Source of the DNA: Microstegium vimineum
Lineage: Eukaryota; Streptophyta; Magnoliopsida; Poales; Poaceae
Length of the DNA stretch: 64,000 bases
Direction of reading: 5' to 3'
Assembly: GCA_022036555.1 (NCBI GenBank)
Contig: CM039122.1
Location: forward strand, 2,007,043 to 2,071,042
Part shown: positions 22,538 to 34,584 of the stretch, piece by piece
Numbering within the stretch: position 1 is the stretch's first letter
How the letters are laid out: every line of letters starts with the position of its first letter
Made by a program: the position numbers and the translations under genes
Notes under the pieces: model-generated
What the model was told of the DNA's origin: nothing
Database searches by the model: none
The model's input: only the letters and a program-made list of their open reading frames with translations

Positions 22538-22662
22538 TGTTAAGTGAAAGCCCATCTACTACTGTCTACTACTATGGCCAATATAGCCCATATGAGAGTA
22601 TATATATACCTCTCCACTGTGGAGTGACTAATCATCTATTCAGATATCCAAGGTTAGTATCA
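22538..22662 (+). mobile_element. 3' LTR of the copia element (125 bp)
   Basis: It has the same ends as the 5' LTR (TGTTAAGTGAAAG...GTTAGTATCA). It is longer because a CTACTACT...TATGGCC segment is partly duplicated and a TATATATA stretch is present. Confidence 0.9.
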
Positions 22663-22667
22663 AAAAG

Positions 22668-23477
22668 CACCAATTCTAAGAAGCTATATTCATAGAAAAA
22701 AAGCGATTAGTTTTTTTATCAAGACATGTCTAGCTTGTTATGGCAGCTTTGAAAGCAAGATCATAGGAGCATAATTAAATATGCTAAAATAAGTAGAAAT
22801 ATATGCACCGTTAGGTTTCAGTATGTAAATAACACTAATGAAATTATAGTGTTCAGTTGTTAGCAACACTATGAGAAACAATGTACCAATTACAGTATCC
22901 AAATTAAGATGAAGCAAAACAGAGATAGGGTTGTAAAACAGATCTGCAATGTATATCATTGCTAAGGTGCCTAGATATCAGTAAAAAATACCCAAGATCA
23001 ATATAAACATCAATGCTGTCTTTAAAAAAATCAAAATGGAGCATATGTGCAGCAACACTGTTCATGGAGGCGAACATTTAAAAGTCACATTCATAAATCA
23101 TAATAAGCACTTGCAATAGTAACTGTAGAGGGCAATAATGAAGACAGAACAAAATTTGAAATGATATGGTATGGTATATCAAGGATTCAGGAAGTTGGCA
23201 TAACATTAATGTCTTCCATATCACCTTTCCACAACAGAGAAAGCTACAACATCCATAGTAGTCTAAGTGTCTACACGAATATTAGATAACATTAATGTAT
23301 GAGTAAACAATGTGAGCTATCAATGTGTTTTTAACAGGCAAGGGGAAACGATGGAATGCTATTATTTTCCGCAATGAGGTGCTATTCTTTAAACGAGTGG
23401 TACAAAGAAAGAAAATTGAACTGTTGGAAACAAAGAAAAATTGAACTAGAGGAAGAGCTGAGATTTATTTACCATAT
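22668..23477. other. AT-rich DNA, no gene seen
   Basis: There is no reading frame or splice pattern with protein character. The sequence is continuous with that left of the copia insertion (AAAAGCACC context). Confidence 0.4.
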
Positions 23478-23831
23478 TTAAATTAACAGACGAATTAGTC
23501 TTGTCGCTGCCTGAACCAACTGAGGATAGGTAAGCTTTCTTCCAATGGCTTTCACTGGTGACATCCGAGCCAAATTGCCTAGTGACAGAGCTGGAAGAGG
23601 AGGAGCTGATGATAGAGGTAGAATCTTTATGGAAAAACCCGAAGGAGTTAGTGACAAAGGTATAAGAGCAGCAACTGATGAGATAGATAGAAGCTGTGCT
23701 ACAGGTAGGAACTTTGAGGCAAGATTTGTTTCAGGGGCTAATTTATTTACTATAGGGAAAACATCTAAGAATTCCTTAATCCACATTTGTCCTTTGCTTT
23801 CTTCCTGCAGTTGACACCAATCGTCAATCGT
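23478..23831 (-). pseudogene. Orphan exon of an unrecognised protein
   Basis: On the minus strand an acceptor-like TTGGTAG (AG at 23833-23832) is followed by a 118-codon frame that ends at a TAA. It opens TIDDWCQLQEESKGQMWIKE, which looks strongly coding, continues with a hydrophobic SKFLPVAQLLSISSVAALIP stretch, and ends RLIRLLI. Codon-like composition and the acceptor favour a real terminal exon. I find no upstream exon, no start codon in a plausible context, and no family I recognise. It may be a terminal exon of a disrupted gene or a captured fragment. Confidence 0.35.
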
Positions 23832-23888
23832 CTACCAAGTATAGAGGTAAGTTAGAAACTCTACATCTCCCCCATTGAAGAAAACCCT

Positions 23889-23890
<2 letters not shown>

Positions 23891-23956
<66 letters not shown>
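23891..23956. repeat. (AT)n-(AG)n compound microsatellite
   Basis: About 21 AT units (23891-23932) pass directly into 12 AG units. Confidence 0.98.
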
Positions 23957-24999
23957 GACTGGGCTAATTGGTACTCACGGTACTGAAGTTATTCAGTACC
24001 CGACTCCCCCACGCCTACGCGACGAGTCGCCCTGCACCAGCCTCTCGCACCCGCTTTTCCATTTTTCTCGGCGACGATTTTTTTTCTCCTTTTCTTACGA
24101 CCCATTTTTGTGGTGGTTGCGGTCGATTTTGTTTTCCTTTTCTGATTTTTTCTTTTTCTTGCGTCCAACTTTTCCCCTGAGTAGTCGTGGTTGCGGCCGT
24201 TTTTTTCCTTTTTCCTGCAGATGACTTTTCGCCAGTCGTGGACGGTTTTATTTTGGTTTTATCTTCAGTTTTCTTTTATCCTACTAGATTTTAAAGATAG
24301 GTGAACATCTAAGAAACATAGCTTGAACATGTATTATATACTTATAGAAAGTACAATTTATATTGAGATAGGTGAGCCAATAAAAAGATTGCAACACACT
24401 TTGCAGCTGAATACATGATTTTGTAGCTGTCTAAGTTATTCCACAAAATCACAGTATAATTTATGCCAACTAAATAACCTTCATTTGGATCATAAATATT
24501 GGGGTTCCAACAAGTCACACAAAATTATATTTATCAGGAGTAAGTTGTACAGTTCATTCTCCTTGAGAAATTTAATTCCTTCGCTCCTATGTCACAAACA
24601 TCCGAGAGTTGTCCGCTTCTCCACTATACCATGTCGTCATCTGTGTGGCCGATTTCTGGTTGAGGGAGGGCTGCTCGGCGTCCTCCACCTTCCTGCCTCA
24701 TTTGCTACTCTGCCCTGACCAATCTCCTCCATCGTGCCACTATGTTGTCCATTTTCTTACCAAATTTGTACGACAAACCTACAAGAGAGAATGTTATGAA
24801 CTCATAATATGTTCAAACTTGACTGCCTGTTTCCATTGACGATTGGCAGCATTGCCATATTACAGTTACCTCAGCCTGCTCTGGTTTTCCTTCGACATCA
24901 TTATTCTTCAGCAATTACAGATACATCCATCATCTCAGTTTAGTTTAGCGGAAATTAATAAAATATGTGTGATAGATATCCATTGCAAAGTGAAATTTA
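23957..24999. other. Non-coding DNA
   Basis: This is T-rich sequence followed by AT-rich sequence. Short ORFs (for example 23968-24180, 24485-24718) have no recognisable domain and a T-rich hydrophobic composition typical of chance frames. Confidence 0.4.
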
Positions 25000-25177
25000 C
25001 ACATGCCCTTGTGACCACATGGCTTATCACAGCCACACAATATATATCCAAGGGTTGAGATACAAACATGGGGAGGGAGGGATGGATGGATGTGGACCCA
25101 AGAATCTAACGGTTGAGATGAACTGCATGGGAAGGGATGGATGGTTGAGATAGCCCATGTGTTCACATGGGCATGTG
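25000..25177. mobile_element. Foldback MITE with 26-bp inverted ends
   Basis: CACATGCCCTTGTGACCACA (25000 onwards) is the near-perfect inverse of the right end (25152-25177, GCCCATGTGTTCACATGGGC...). The right end also contains its own CCCATGTG...CACATGGG palindrome. The interior is rich in GGGATGGATGG. No clear target duplication is visible, so the superfamily is unassigned. Confidence 0.65.
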
Positions 25178-28167
25178 GCATATACTTCCTGATATCGATT
25201 GTAGTATTCAAATGAGGATAACCAGAAAAACTCGTTGATAATTTTTTGTATCCAATTCACTTATGTTTGCAAAAAAAAATGACATGATAAAAACCACAGA
25301 AAGGTACAGTGCTGCAGATTGGACAAGGATTACTATTTACTAATGTGATGAATCTATCAGATAAACAGATACTATTGTAAATGTATTGTCCAATTATTAT
25401 ATAAGAAAATACAACTTTATTTTATAGCATGTATCATTGATGTATTCAGTTATATTTTTTAACAATGAATTCCATAAAGTAAACTTTAGCTGCAATGAAC
25501 ACATATAGGTGGAATTATATAGTTTCTATGATTTCAAACAAAAATGTTATGCCTAGTGGTTCATGTGGTCATAAAAGGATTGGTTTTCAGAATAAAACAG
25601 AGTATAGCACATGCAAACCTACAACCTACATGTGAATAGATCTAATCTAAGCAGAGAAATTGTCAAATTGCCACAAAATCATCAGGAAATTGATACGCCC
25701 ACAACTGAGAGATAAAGAGAATAGTTATCTCAAGCTTGCATTCCATCAGGTAACGTTGGCTCGACTGTTGTAATACGCCATTGCAAGGTCTTTTCTAACA
25801 CCAGCACAAAAGAAATTGTGAAGCAGTTGTTGTGCCATAGTTGATACTTGGTGAAATTACCATTTGCCCCATCCATTAGTTTCTCAAAAAATATAGACAG
25901 CGAGGATAAAATTGAAGTAGTTGGTCAAAAGATTCTACTAATATATAATTTCATGTGATCTACTATACTACAGCACCTGACAGATAATAATGAGCTGATA
26001 AAATTGTTATTTGGGAGAGAATATTGTTACTCTGCAAAAACCAAATGTCTAGCAAGATTCAAAACTTTAATTGTCATCCAAAAGACCAAGAACAATCTTA
26101 TACTACACTGCCTCTGGGATTTCTCTATAACCATAACAATGAATGAACGAAATACCAAACAAGACAATTACTAATAGCTCTCTTGCTCCTCTGCTTTTTT
26201 GTTTTGCAAAGTCAAGTGCCATCAAGCTATGTCTACATGTAAATATTAAGTCAGGGATGGCAATTGACATAAGGCCATGCCTGATAAACCGACCTCTTGC
26301 TACCCATCGGCAATGAGCGTGCAGTTACTACCATGACTGATGCACACATGTGAAGAATCAAAATAACAACAGGATTGGGAATCAAATGAATGTGAAATAC
26401 ACAAACACTTGTTATTTTCAAACAAACCCAAAAAAACATTGATGCAAAGTATGAACAGCAAGCTGCTAAAGAAAAGTGTGGATCCCCCGACCTTGCAGCC
26501 AAACTACTGCAGCATCACGTATTGGCATACCACGACTACGCTTTAAAAACAGAGATACCACCTAACCCCTCCAACTAGCTGATCACAATAGCTGCGATAA
26601 CATAGACAGGGGTCGAGTATCCACAGATGCTTCGCCTATCCATGCATGTCATCAATGGCAAATAGATTCACATTGGAACAAACACTAAAAAAACAAGCAC
26701 AAGAAACTTTTGAAATTCAGAAACTTAAGTTGGTATGCATCTGCTAATTTCATCAGTGAAATGACACTAGGATATGGAGCAGAGCAGGTTTGCAGGGTTT
26801 CTCAATGCAATCCTCATGTTATTTACATTATCATAGGTGGATTTATTTAACACCGGTACTCAGCAGGATCAAAGCAATATATGGTAAATAAGTTGAAATG
26901 GCGAGTTAAAAAAACAATACAAGATCCACTTTTGTTTGCACCTAGTAAGATCTGAACTAAATCAGGAGTAATATTCTTGAAACTGTGAATTTAAATGGAT
27001 TGCTAAGAAAATGGATAGCTAAGTAAAAACTGCATGAGCATGAGAGGAGCATAGAGAAGGTTTTGTATACATGAATATCACAATCCCATGCTCACAGATG
27101 CCATTATGGAGGTGTCCAGGACATGAGACTCAGACGAAACAGACTACAATGATATTCAAATAACAAAAGTGAATTAAAGATCAAATCAGGAACTATTTCA
27201 TGCTTTGGAAATGTTGTGCTTATATTGAAAGCAAATGTGAGTTTAAATGTTGTGCTTATATTGAAAGCAAATGTGAGTTTAAATGTTGTGCTAGGGATGA
27301 CAGCTTACAAACCAAGTGGCACAATATTGCAGTTGCAACTTCACAAACTAGCAGATCAAAGATAATTGTGCTACATTATTATAAAGGCATTTGTCCCCAC
27401 TTTCAGGCCATGCCATGTAAAATGAAAATTCAGAATAATGGGAGAGATACCAACTAACAGGTGACTATACAAGACGGAATCACGTACTGAAAACAGATAT
27501 GTTGATAACTTGGGGATTTGTTTTCTATTCAGGAAAATTAATAGTAGAAGCAAGCTTGTACTGTTAAAAAACTCATTCTTGAGCTAGCTATATGAGAATT
27601 AATATAGTAACATTGACACAGACTACCATATAATCTGATTTGCATAATTCAAGACTAAAATCAAGTAGTGATGTATGATCAAAGGTATTTTATGAAATTC
27701 CTCAATTATACCTAGAATCTCATCTATGGTTGATGCATTTTGTGCCATGCTGCCACAAAATCTTCTAGTACATTTGAGATTAGCCAGATTAGAAAAATGT
27801 GTCCACCAAAAACAGTGTCCACAAAATCACTAAACAAAATAGAAACCCAAGTGAACATGCTGCCACAGGAATTAATAAGCTGAAAACTAGAAACTTCTAG
27901 TTCATTTGAACTTGCCTCATAAAAGTGTGTCCAGTAAATTTAGGAAAGATGGCATCATCATACTTCATGGATCTTGCAGCATGGACTAAAACAACCACAC
28001 CCTACAGTTAATGCAAATAAATGGTTCAAAGAAGGATTTGCAAGTAAAAAAATAATAATAGGGACAGAAATTGCTTGCAACACAAATTATCGAGCATTTC
28101 TCTAGAAACGAACAATGAATTATCAATTGGCAGATTAAAAAAGAGGGGCTCAAGAGTGAGACATTAC
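25178..28167. other. AT-rich intergenic DNA with a 36-bp tandem repeat
   Basis: No gene is seen. At 27209-27292 a unit AAATGTTGTGCTTATATTGA... of 36 bp is present twice, plus a partial third copy. The rest has low-complexity, A-rich composition without long frames. Confidence 0.5.
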
Positions 28168-30400
28168 CTTGGGCTTGATTAACGATCTGCCTCAGTTATT
28201 GTTCTCCGGACAAACGTCCATGCGTCCACCTTCGGATCCAGCTGAGGTAGAGGAAACTACAATCCCTGAGATTTTAGGGCCAAGACACAACCCATTCTGA
28301 AGTTCAAGGACGAGAACATGTCAGCTGCTTACTGTGGTGCAGAGAGACATCCACCTTAGTGGCCACATCCAGAGGAGAGCTGCGAGGATTGGGCTGACGC
28401 CGCGAAGCTCCAGCCACGCCATCACACATCACAAGGAGGAATGGATCAGATGCGGGGCTGCCTCTGCTCCTCAACGGGGTTCAATGTGCTCGATGGGAAC
28501 GACCGAGCTTGGTTACGATGATTGTGTGTGTCGTCTTTATTTTTATGCACTCTTTCTTCTTCTTAATAAAATAATACACAGCTCTCCTGTGTATTCCAGG
28601 GGGAGGGGAGTCAAAATATTCCAAGACAGAAATAAAAATAATTAGGAAGGCTAATGGGCCACAAAAACATAAGTGCACAAGTCATAGAAAACCTTCTGCA
28701 TTTATTTACAATTCAAAAGAGATTCATTAAAAGTGAACAACTTAGATCAGAACCATGAAAATATCTTTCGATGGTTCTGTGTTTCATGGGCAAAGTTCAA
28801 CAAAAATAATATGATGGAATGATCTATAGGACATAATACATGTTTAGTGTTTCACAAGGCATGAATAATAAAGTTCAGAACTTAACCAAAAGGAAATGAA
28901 TAATAAAAAAAATCACACAAAGAATTATATATATTAGCTTCCCATCTGAGATTACATCCAGACAAACATTATTTATATAAACTGGGAGTTCACGTGAAAG
29001 CAAATCATCAAATAAAACTTCCATGATATGACATTTGAATAATCCATTGTGTAACTGATTAAGTGTTAGCAACAAACATTTTATCTCTACTAAGATGAAA
29101 AAAAATACTGATGTAATCCTTAAGCTAAGAAGATAGTTGCAGGGAACTAATTAACCTGGACAACCTTCAAATCAGCTGTGCATATTCATGGATTGCATGT
29201 CGATTCTCCCATGCCCTCTTGCATGGGTCCTAACAATGGCAAGCTGCATGCATGTAAATTAGAACAAATTTGCCCTCTCCATGTATCAAACGATACCTTC
29301 AGAAACAAATCATGTGCCGCAGCATGGACATCATCATACATTGTTACAATGATTTGCATGTCTATTGCCTTCCTACATGATCCTGCAGACACCATGCATT
29401 TTTATGTCAGGTTATAATATGTGAGAAAATCATAACTCTCCCTTCCCAGATCTAGCCAAGATTTAAGAAAATTGTACCCTGGGTACTGAATATAATTGTT
29501 AGTTCTTTCTCACACCCGCACAAAATCGTCATATCTGTGTGCAAAATCAAATACTAGAATAATAAATAAAGAACCTTCAAGCTGATCAATCACGTGGTTC
29601 TGTTGGCCAACTCCTTTGGCAGATACAATCTCCAATCTGCATACAAAGGAAATTCGTAAGAGAAATAAACTTAATGAATCACAAAATCAAATCAAAGAAG
29701 AAAACTAGCAAACCAAAATCAGTACTGGAAGCCAATAATAAATCAGCATGGTTAAATTGGAACCTATTGGCATGCAATAGACATTAGTTTTGGAACAATT
29801 AATGGCATGTGTAGCAGGATAAAAAATGAAGCCCATATACGGATCATATAGCTACTAAATACAATAATAATCAAAGCCCTAATTAAATCATTAAATCGAA
29901 TCAAGAAGGGGGAGGGGAGGACGGAGGAGTACGAGATATGCAAATGCCGAGCTGTGGAAGGGGGATCTGGACTCTGGAGGAGTGTGACCACGGCCGTGGC
30001 GGCGGGCTGACGACGGAGACAGCATCGCTAGGCGAGTTGCCACACCTTTCTCTGCCCATACCCGGCGAGGAGAACGGTCACCGAGTCGTGCACACCGCCA
30101 AGGCGTCCCTACGCCGCCGAAGACGACGCCCCGCAGCACCTGGCATCGGAGACTGCGGAACCCACCTCAGAGGCTGTGGAGGCGAGGGCGAGTGAGCGAG
30201 TTGGGCTCCTGCGGCGGAGGAGAGCGGCGAGCTAGGTGCAGCGGAGGAGAGGCGGCGACCTAGCTCGTGCGGCGGAGGGGGAGGCGAGCTGGGCGAAACC
30301 GACGCCTCCCCACGATCTGTTGATCTGGATTTAGAACGAAGGGACGGGGGACGGGGAAATAACGGAGGGACGGGGCCGGGAGCGCGTAGCAGCGTGGGTC
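28168..30400 (-). ncRNA. Candidate 5' exons of a minus-strand transcript
   Basis: A GC-rich block at about 29.93-30.38 kb looks like the 5' end of a grass transcript on the minus strand (CCCGTCCC..., repeated GCTCGCCGCTCTCCTCCGCC phrases). It contains overlapping open frames but no recognisable protein. A second moderately GC-rich block (28168-28500) ends on the minus strand at a good donor (AAG, then GTAATG at 28167). Between them the DNA is AT-rich, as in an intron. Transcription, extent and coding status are inferred; the 23.5-kb orphan exon could belong to the same unit. Confidence 0.25.
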
Positions 30401-30443
30401 GCTCGGGTCCGGCGCTTTTGGTGTGGGTAACATATAGTATAAC

Positions 30444-30475
<32 letters not shown>

Positions 30476-30771
30476 TAATCCAGACATAAAACATTCGCTT
30501 ATTGCGAAGAAAATCTGTGCTCACGTGACATTCACCCAATGTGTGGAAAATAGAAACAAAAAAGATCAATAGTGGTAACTGCGGCCAGCATGCCTTTTTG
30601 TTTATTCAATGATAAATCAAACAAAAAAAACCCACACAAATGCTTATTTGTGTGACATTACATTGGACTGCTAATATCAAGCAGTCGATGAAGAAACTAT
30701 ATATCGTCGATGGATCGATCCTTCGATCGATTGAACAAAAATAATTAGAGAAAAATACCAAATTAGTAGGA

Positions 30772-30772
<1 letters not shown>

Positions 30773-30829
<57 letters not shown>

Positions 30830-30858
30830 CGGTCCATCTATATATATATATATATATA
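30773..30858. repeat. (TA)n microsatellites
   Basis: There are two TA runs (about 30773-30826 and 30839-30858), with a third, shorter run at about 30446-30468. They produce spurious Tyr/Ile-rich frames. The rest of 30401-31018 holds no gene. Confidence 0.95.
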
Positions 30859-31018
30859 CCCATCAAATAAATGACGGTGGTTGCATGCGGCCAGCCGGTG
30901 ACGATCGACGTATAGTACGTATATATAGACTGTTCATCAGCTAGCCTTGAGCTGAATATAATGCTTGCCACGTCACCCGCATGTACGTGTGTCCCAGCAG
31001 AAGAGATGGTTGAATCAA

Positions 31019-31480
31019 TTAAGATTTAGGAGGGGTGCAGGACCTCTTGCAGTTCTCGCTGAGCAACTTGTTCTTCTCCTTCTCGCAGGTGACGTTGCAG
31101 TCAGCGGTGACCTCGGCGGCTTTCACGACGTAGTCCTTGTCGCATTGCTCCTCGCAGACCTTCATCGCCGGGGCGGTGATGCCCTTCTGCTCGGTGCACT
31201 TGCCCTTGCACTGCACCCTCCCGTACTGCACCAGGTTGGAGCGCTGGGAGAGGTCGCAGGACTCCACGCACACCACGAGGTCCATCCCCTTCCTGCCTTT
31301 GCACAGCGTGGCGCAGAAGGTGTTCTCGATCTTCTTCGTCTCCGCCTTCTCGCCGGCCTTGGCCGCCGCGGCGAGGCTCTCCGTCGCTGCTTTCTTCTTC
31401 TTTGCCTCTGCTGTGAGTGGGGCGGACACCACTAGCACCATGGCTAGCACCAAGAGCGCGGCTGATGTCGATGTCTTCAT
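31019..31480 (-). CDS. Secreted protein with six CX3C cysteine pairs, copy 1
   Basis: This is a single-exon 153-residue protein. The N-terminus is a clear signal peptide (MKTSTSAALLVLAMVLVVSA, cleavage near AEA, residue 26), then a Lys/Ala-rich spacer and a mature part with 12 cysteines in six CX3C pairs (56/60, 71/75, 91/95, 109/113, 128/132, 144/148). Paired CX3C motifs on helices are the hallmark of alpha-hairpinin-type plant peptides; three tandem helical hairpins would account for this pattern, but the family is inferred from spacing only. It has a TATA box about 107 bp upstream. A paralogue (35343-35738) and a relic (36861-37033) lie upstream on the same strand. The likely destination is the apoplast or another secretory compartment. 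Confidence 0.85.
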   Translation of the reverse strand: MKTSTSAALLVLAMVLVVSAPLTAEAKKKKAATESLAAAAKAGEKAETKKIENTFCATLCKGRKGMDLVVCVESCDLSQRSNLVQYGRVQCKGKCTEQKGITAPAMKVCEEQCDKDYVVKAAEVTADCNVTCEKEKNKLLSENCKRSCTPPKS

Positions 31481-31586
31481 TTTCGATCTCTCGGCGATTG
31501 GCTAGCTAGGCTGTTTTATTTGTTGCTGCTAGGAGATGGATGATGGCGCGCAGGTTTGCTTGCTGAACTAGCATGGTTTTTGGTTG

Positions 31587-31594
31587 TATATATA
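31587..31594 (-). promoter_or_regulatory. TATA box of CX3C gene copy 1
   Basis: The minus strand reads CTATATATACAACC about 107-114 bp upstream of the ATG at 31480, a normal distance for a short leader. Confidence 0.6.
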
Positions 31595-31639
31595 GCTTAG
31601 GGGGAACATCGCAGAAAGGAGATCGACGGCCATGAGAGT

Positions 31640-32440
31640 TTCCCCCCCTACCTCTCCTAGCTAGCTCTCCCTTCTTGGTGTTCCGTTTCATCCGGGTTAC
31701 CACAAAGTCACAAAGATGTGGTTGCCATGGTATATTAGGCATCCACGCGTCTGGACATTTTTAGCAAGTGGTCATATATATATACTCATTTTACATTCAC
31801 TCTTAGGGTGAAGGCATGCATGTTGATAATAATAGAAACAAAAAGCGAGGCTCTTTTATTGGTTTTCTATTTGTGCCGGCAAAAATCACACATCTTGTAA
31901 AATCATTTGGTTTTACACCATCACACAACTGCGAGTCTATTATTGATGAAACATAAATCTTTATAATACTAATTAAGCACACGTACACTATTACTTTTTG
32001 CTTTCTTAGTGTGGTCTTCATCAAACTTGATCACGTAGGCATATGAAATGATGCAAGAAAGCGACATTGTGTACATTTAGGAAAGAAGAGAGAGTATTAT
32101 TGGTTCTCTCATGAACTAAAAAAAAATAAGTTTGTCAAAATCCTTCTATTCAATCTTAGTAAAATCAAAGTCCTCTTTGTACCTAACCCCGAAGATCATC
32201 AAAGGATCTATCCAGACCAAACAAAACTCTCACAGTCCTATCAAGCTATCAGATAGCATTGCAGGTGGGCTAGAAATCTAGAATGCAACAACTCGCATTG
32301 GCAAATGCTCCCGCTCGCCCCTCATACCCTTTACCTCACTAGCCCTACCATGCACCTCTAAGCTCTATCACACACAACAAAACTCTCCCACTCACTCACT
32401 ACTGCTCTCTCCATCCATACATGGTGCAAGAGCTCCCCAC
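31640..32440 (-). repeat. Upstream region shared with CX3C copy 2
   Basis: Sequence upstream of copy 1 is similar to that upstream of copy 2 (about 35878-36690). Shared phrases include GTTACCACAAAGTCACAAA (cf. GCTACCACAAAATCACAAA), TTTTAGCAAGTG...TACTCATTTTACATTCACTC and GAGG(C/T)TCTTTTATTG. The duplication therefore covered the promoter and several hundred bases beyond it. Confidence 0.8.
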
Positions 32441-34100
32441 CTCATCCTGATGGCTGAGTTTTCCGAAGCTCAAAAGGAGGATGGCACTGACGAGGATCTC
32501 ACCCCTTCTTCAACCATGACCTCACCTGAGTTAGTGAATGCAGGACTTTCCCAAAGTTTAATTCCTTTTCAAGCTCTTATGGACAATCTCAAATTCATCT
32601 CTTCCTCCAAGTTGTACAAACCGAGCTTCTATACCTATTGTTTGGCTCACATCATAAGAGTTTAGTTGACTAAACTATATTCTAAACAAGTTAAAAAAAA
32701 TTGCAAGCAAATGGATCAGGATGTCAGCTAGAGGGAGTGAATAGGGTTCTTAAATTTAACAACTAAACTTTGCAATGGGTTAGCTAGGTACAAAATTTCT
32801 GCATAATTCTATAGAACTTCCACACAAACATAGAATAACTATGCCTAGAGATCGAGTTCTAGCTCAATCCAAACTTGAAGATATGCATATGGAGATAGCC
32901 ACTAGCAACTTCACAAAGTACATGCACTCATAAACACACAACCAACTAGATATACTGGAAACAACATCAAGGAAAGAAGTAAAAAATAAACAAATGAAAC
33001 TGAAGACACAAGGAGTTGTTTTCCAAAGCTTAGTTTCTTCCAAGGAATGACGAAGAAATCTTTTGAGTAGGTTGTGAACAACCACCCAAGTTCAAGCTAT
33101 AGGCAAATTTCCTTCATTCATTTTTCTCATTTCACTATTGACTTCTTACCTTGCTAGACGCAAAAAGATGAAGTCTTCACAATCTTTCCTGTGACTCGCC
33201 ACAACTATAGCTTCTCATCGGATAATGCCTAGCCATAGGGGCCTTGACATTTAAGAGTAAGAAATGATTAATATATTACTTGATAAACCTCACAAGTTCC
33301 CATGGACTTTGTTAGTCACTCTTGCTCTAAATCACCAAATCTCTCAACACAACTCACTTAGTTTCTCCTAAAATCACACAAATCTCACAATAAGGGGGTT
33401 GAGGAGAGCTCTAACAGGTTTCGGCTTCAATATGGATGTGTGGGAACCAACAACCCTTAAATGAAATGGAGGGCATATAAATACCCCTGACAACACAAAT
33501 TAGTCATTAGATAATTAAAAGGTGTGGAACTTTCACAAAAGTTTTCCAAAATTAGCCGTTGGACATGGAATGTGCATAACTTTTGTAGGTCAGCAAAGCA
33601 GCATAGTACCACACATAAAACAAAATAACTCATTACATAGAACTCTGATTTTAGAGATGTTGGACTCTAGACAATATTATTTAGAGGGATAACCACCCCA
33701 ACCAAAAAAAAGTTCCAAGACCAACAGGTTAAAGTGGTGTGCCAAGTTTTCTCTCATGTTACCCATTGGTATTCTTTAGTTTGAGCACTTGATAATTGTC
33801 AAAACAGTCACTTGGTATGACATACCTATATACTCAAGATTGAAAGGATGTGTCTATTTTACTCACTTAAGTTTATAATATTATTATGATGCCATTTCTT
33901 ATTAATATATTTTTTATAGGGCAATGCTATAGTAACTCCTTTACTTCTTAGGAGGTAATAACTCAAATAAATCTAAGTTATTCATTTTTCATATTTTATA
34001 CTTTTGAAACTAATTAATCAATTAGTTAATTAATCCACGGAAGGAAAAAGTATTGTCAAATGCTCAAGTCATGGAAACAGAAGCCGCGGGTGCCTGAACC
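32441..34100. other. Non-coding DNA between CX3C copies
   Basis: One short plus-strand frame (32450-32665, starting MAEFSEAQKEDGTDEDLTPS) has acidic, protein-like composition but no family I know. Otherwise this is AT-rich sequence without a gene. Confidence 0.35.
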
Positions 34101-34109
34101 TTTTCTTTT

Positions 34110-34575
34110 GAAAATTTCCTATTTGACACCAGAAATAATGCTACTTTCTTATTTGACATCAAAACTCAAAATTCTTTCCTATCTATTCTAAAGTCGAGTT
34201 TTTCTTTTCTATTTGATAATTTTGTCAGTTTGAATTGCTAAAGGTGTTAAGTCATAAAAGAAAACTCTATTTTACCCTTGGTTTTAATTCATATAGCATA
34301 ATATAGATGTGAAAAGTCTGGTTGATATTGTTATCTTTTTCTTAATGTTTTATCTCAAACTGGTATGTTTTCCTTTTCACCCTGTCTCATGATATCTAAA
34401 TAAACACCAGGGATGAAACAAACTTTTCTCATATGACTTAACATCATTGACAGTTCAAACTGATGGAAATCAAATAGGAAAAAAATTTGACTGATGGACA
34501 AATAAGAAAGAATTTAAGCTTCTATGTCAAACAGGAAAGAAGCATTATTTCTAGTGTCAAATAGGAATTTTTCTC
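34110..34575. mobile_element. Mutator-type MITE with ~175-bp inverted repeats
   Basis: The left end GAAAATTTCCTATTTGACAC and the right end (inverse of GTGTCAAATAGGAATTTTTC) can be aligned inwards for about 175 bp each. They leave a short central region. TTTTCTTTT flanks both sides (34101-34109, 34576-34584). The 9-bp duplication and long inverted repeats mark a non-autonomous MULE. No coding capacity. Confidence 0.8.
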
Positions 34576-34584
34576 TTTTCTTTT

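Larger units (their letters stand above)
17702..22662 (+). mobile_element. Complete but defective Ty1/copia retrotransposon
   Basis: The 4961-bp element has two LTRs, a primer-binding site, gag, protease, integrase, reverse transcriptase, RNase H (copia order) and a polypurine tract. It is flanked by the perfect duplication AAAAG (17697-17701, 22663-22667). It is dead: it has frameshifts in gag (about 18855) and integrase (about 20105), an inverted block between integrase and reverse transcriptase (about 20427-20929), a frameshift and a stop in the fingers region (21140-21225), and stops in RNase H (22042, 22156). Short LTRs (99 and 125 bp) are unusual for copia. Confidence 0.95.

Noticed and set aside
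30606..30971. Minus-strand ORF with long Tyr/Ile runs
   Set aside because: It is a translation of (TA)n microsatellites; the same applies to 49054-49298.
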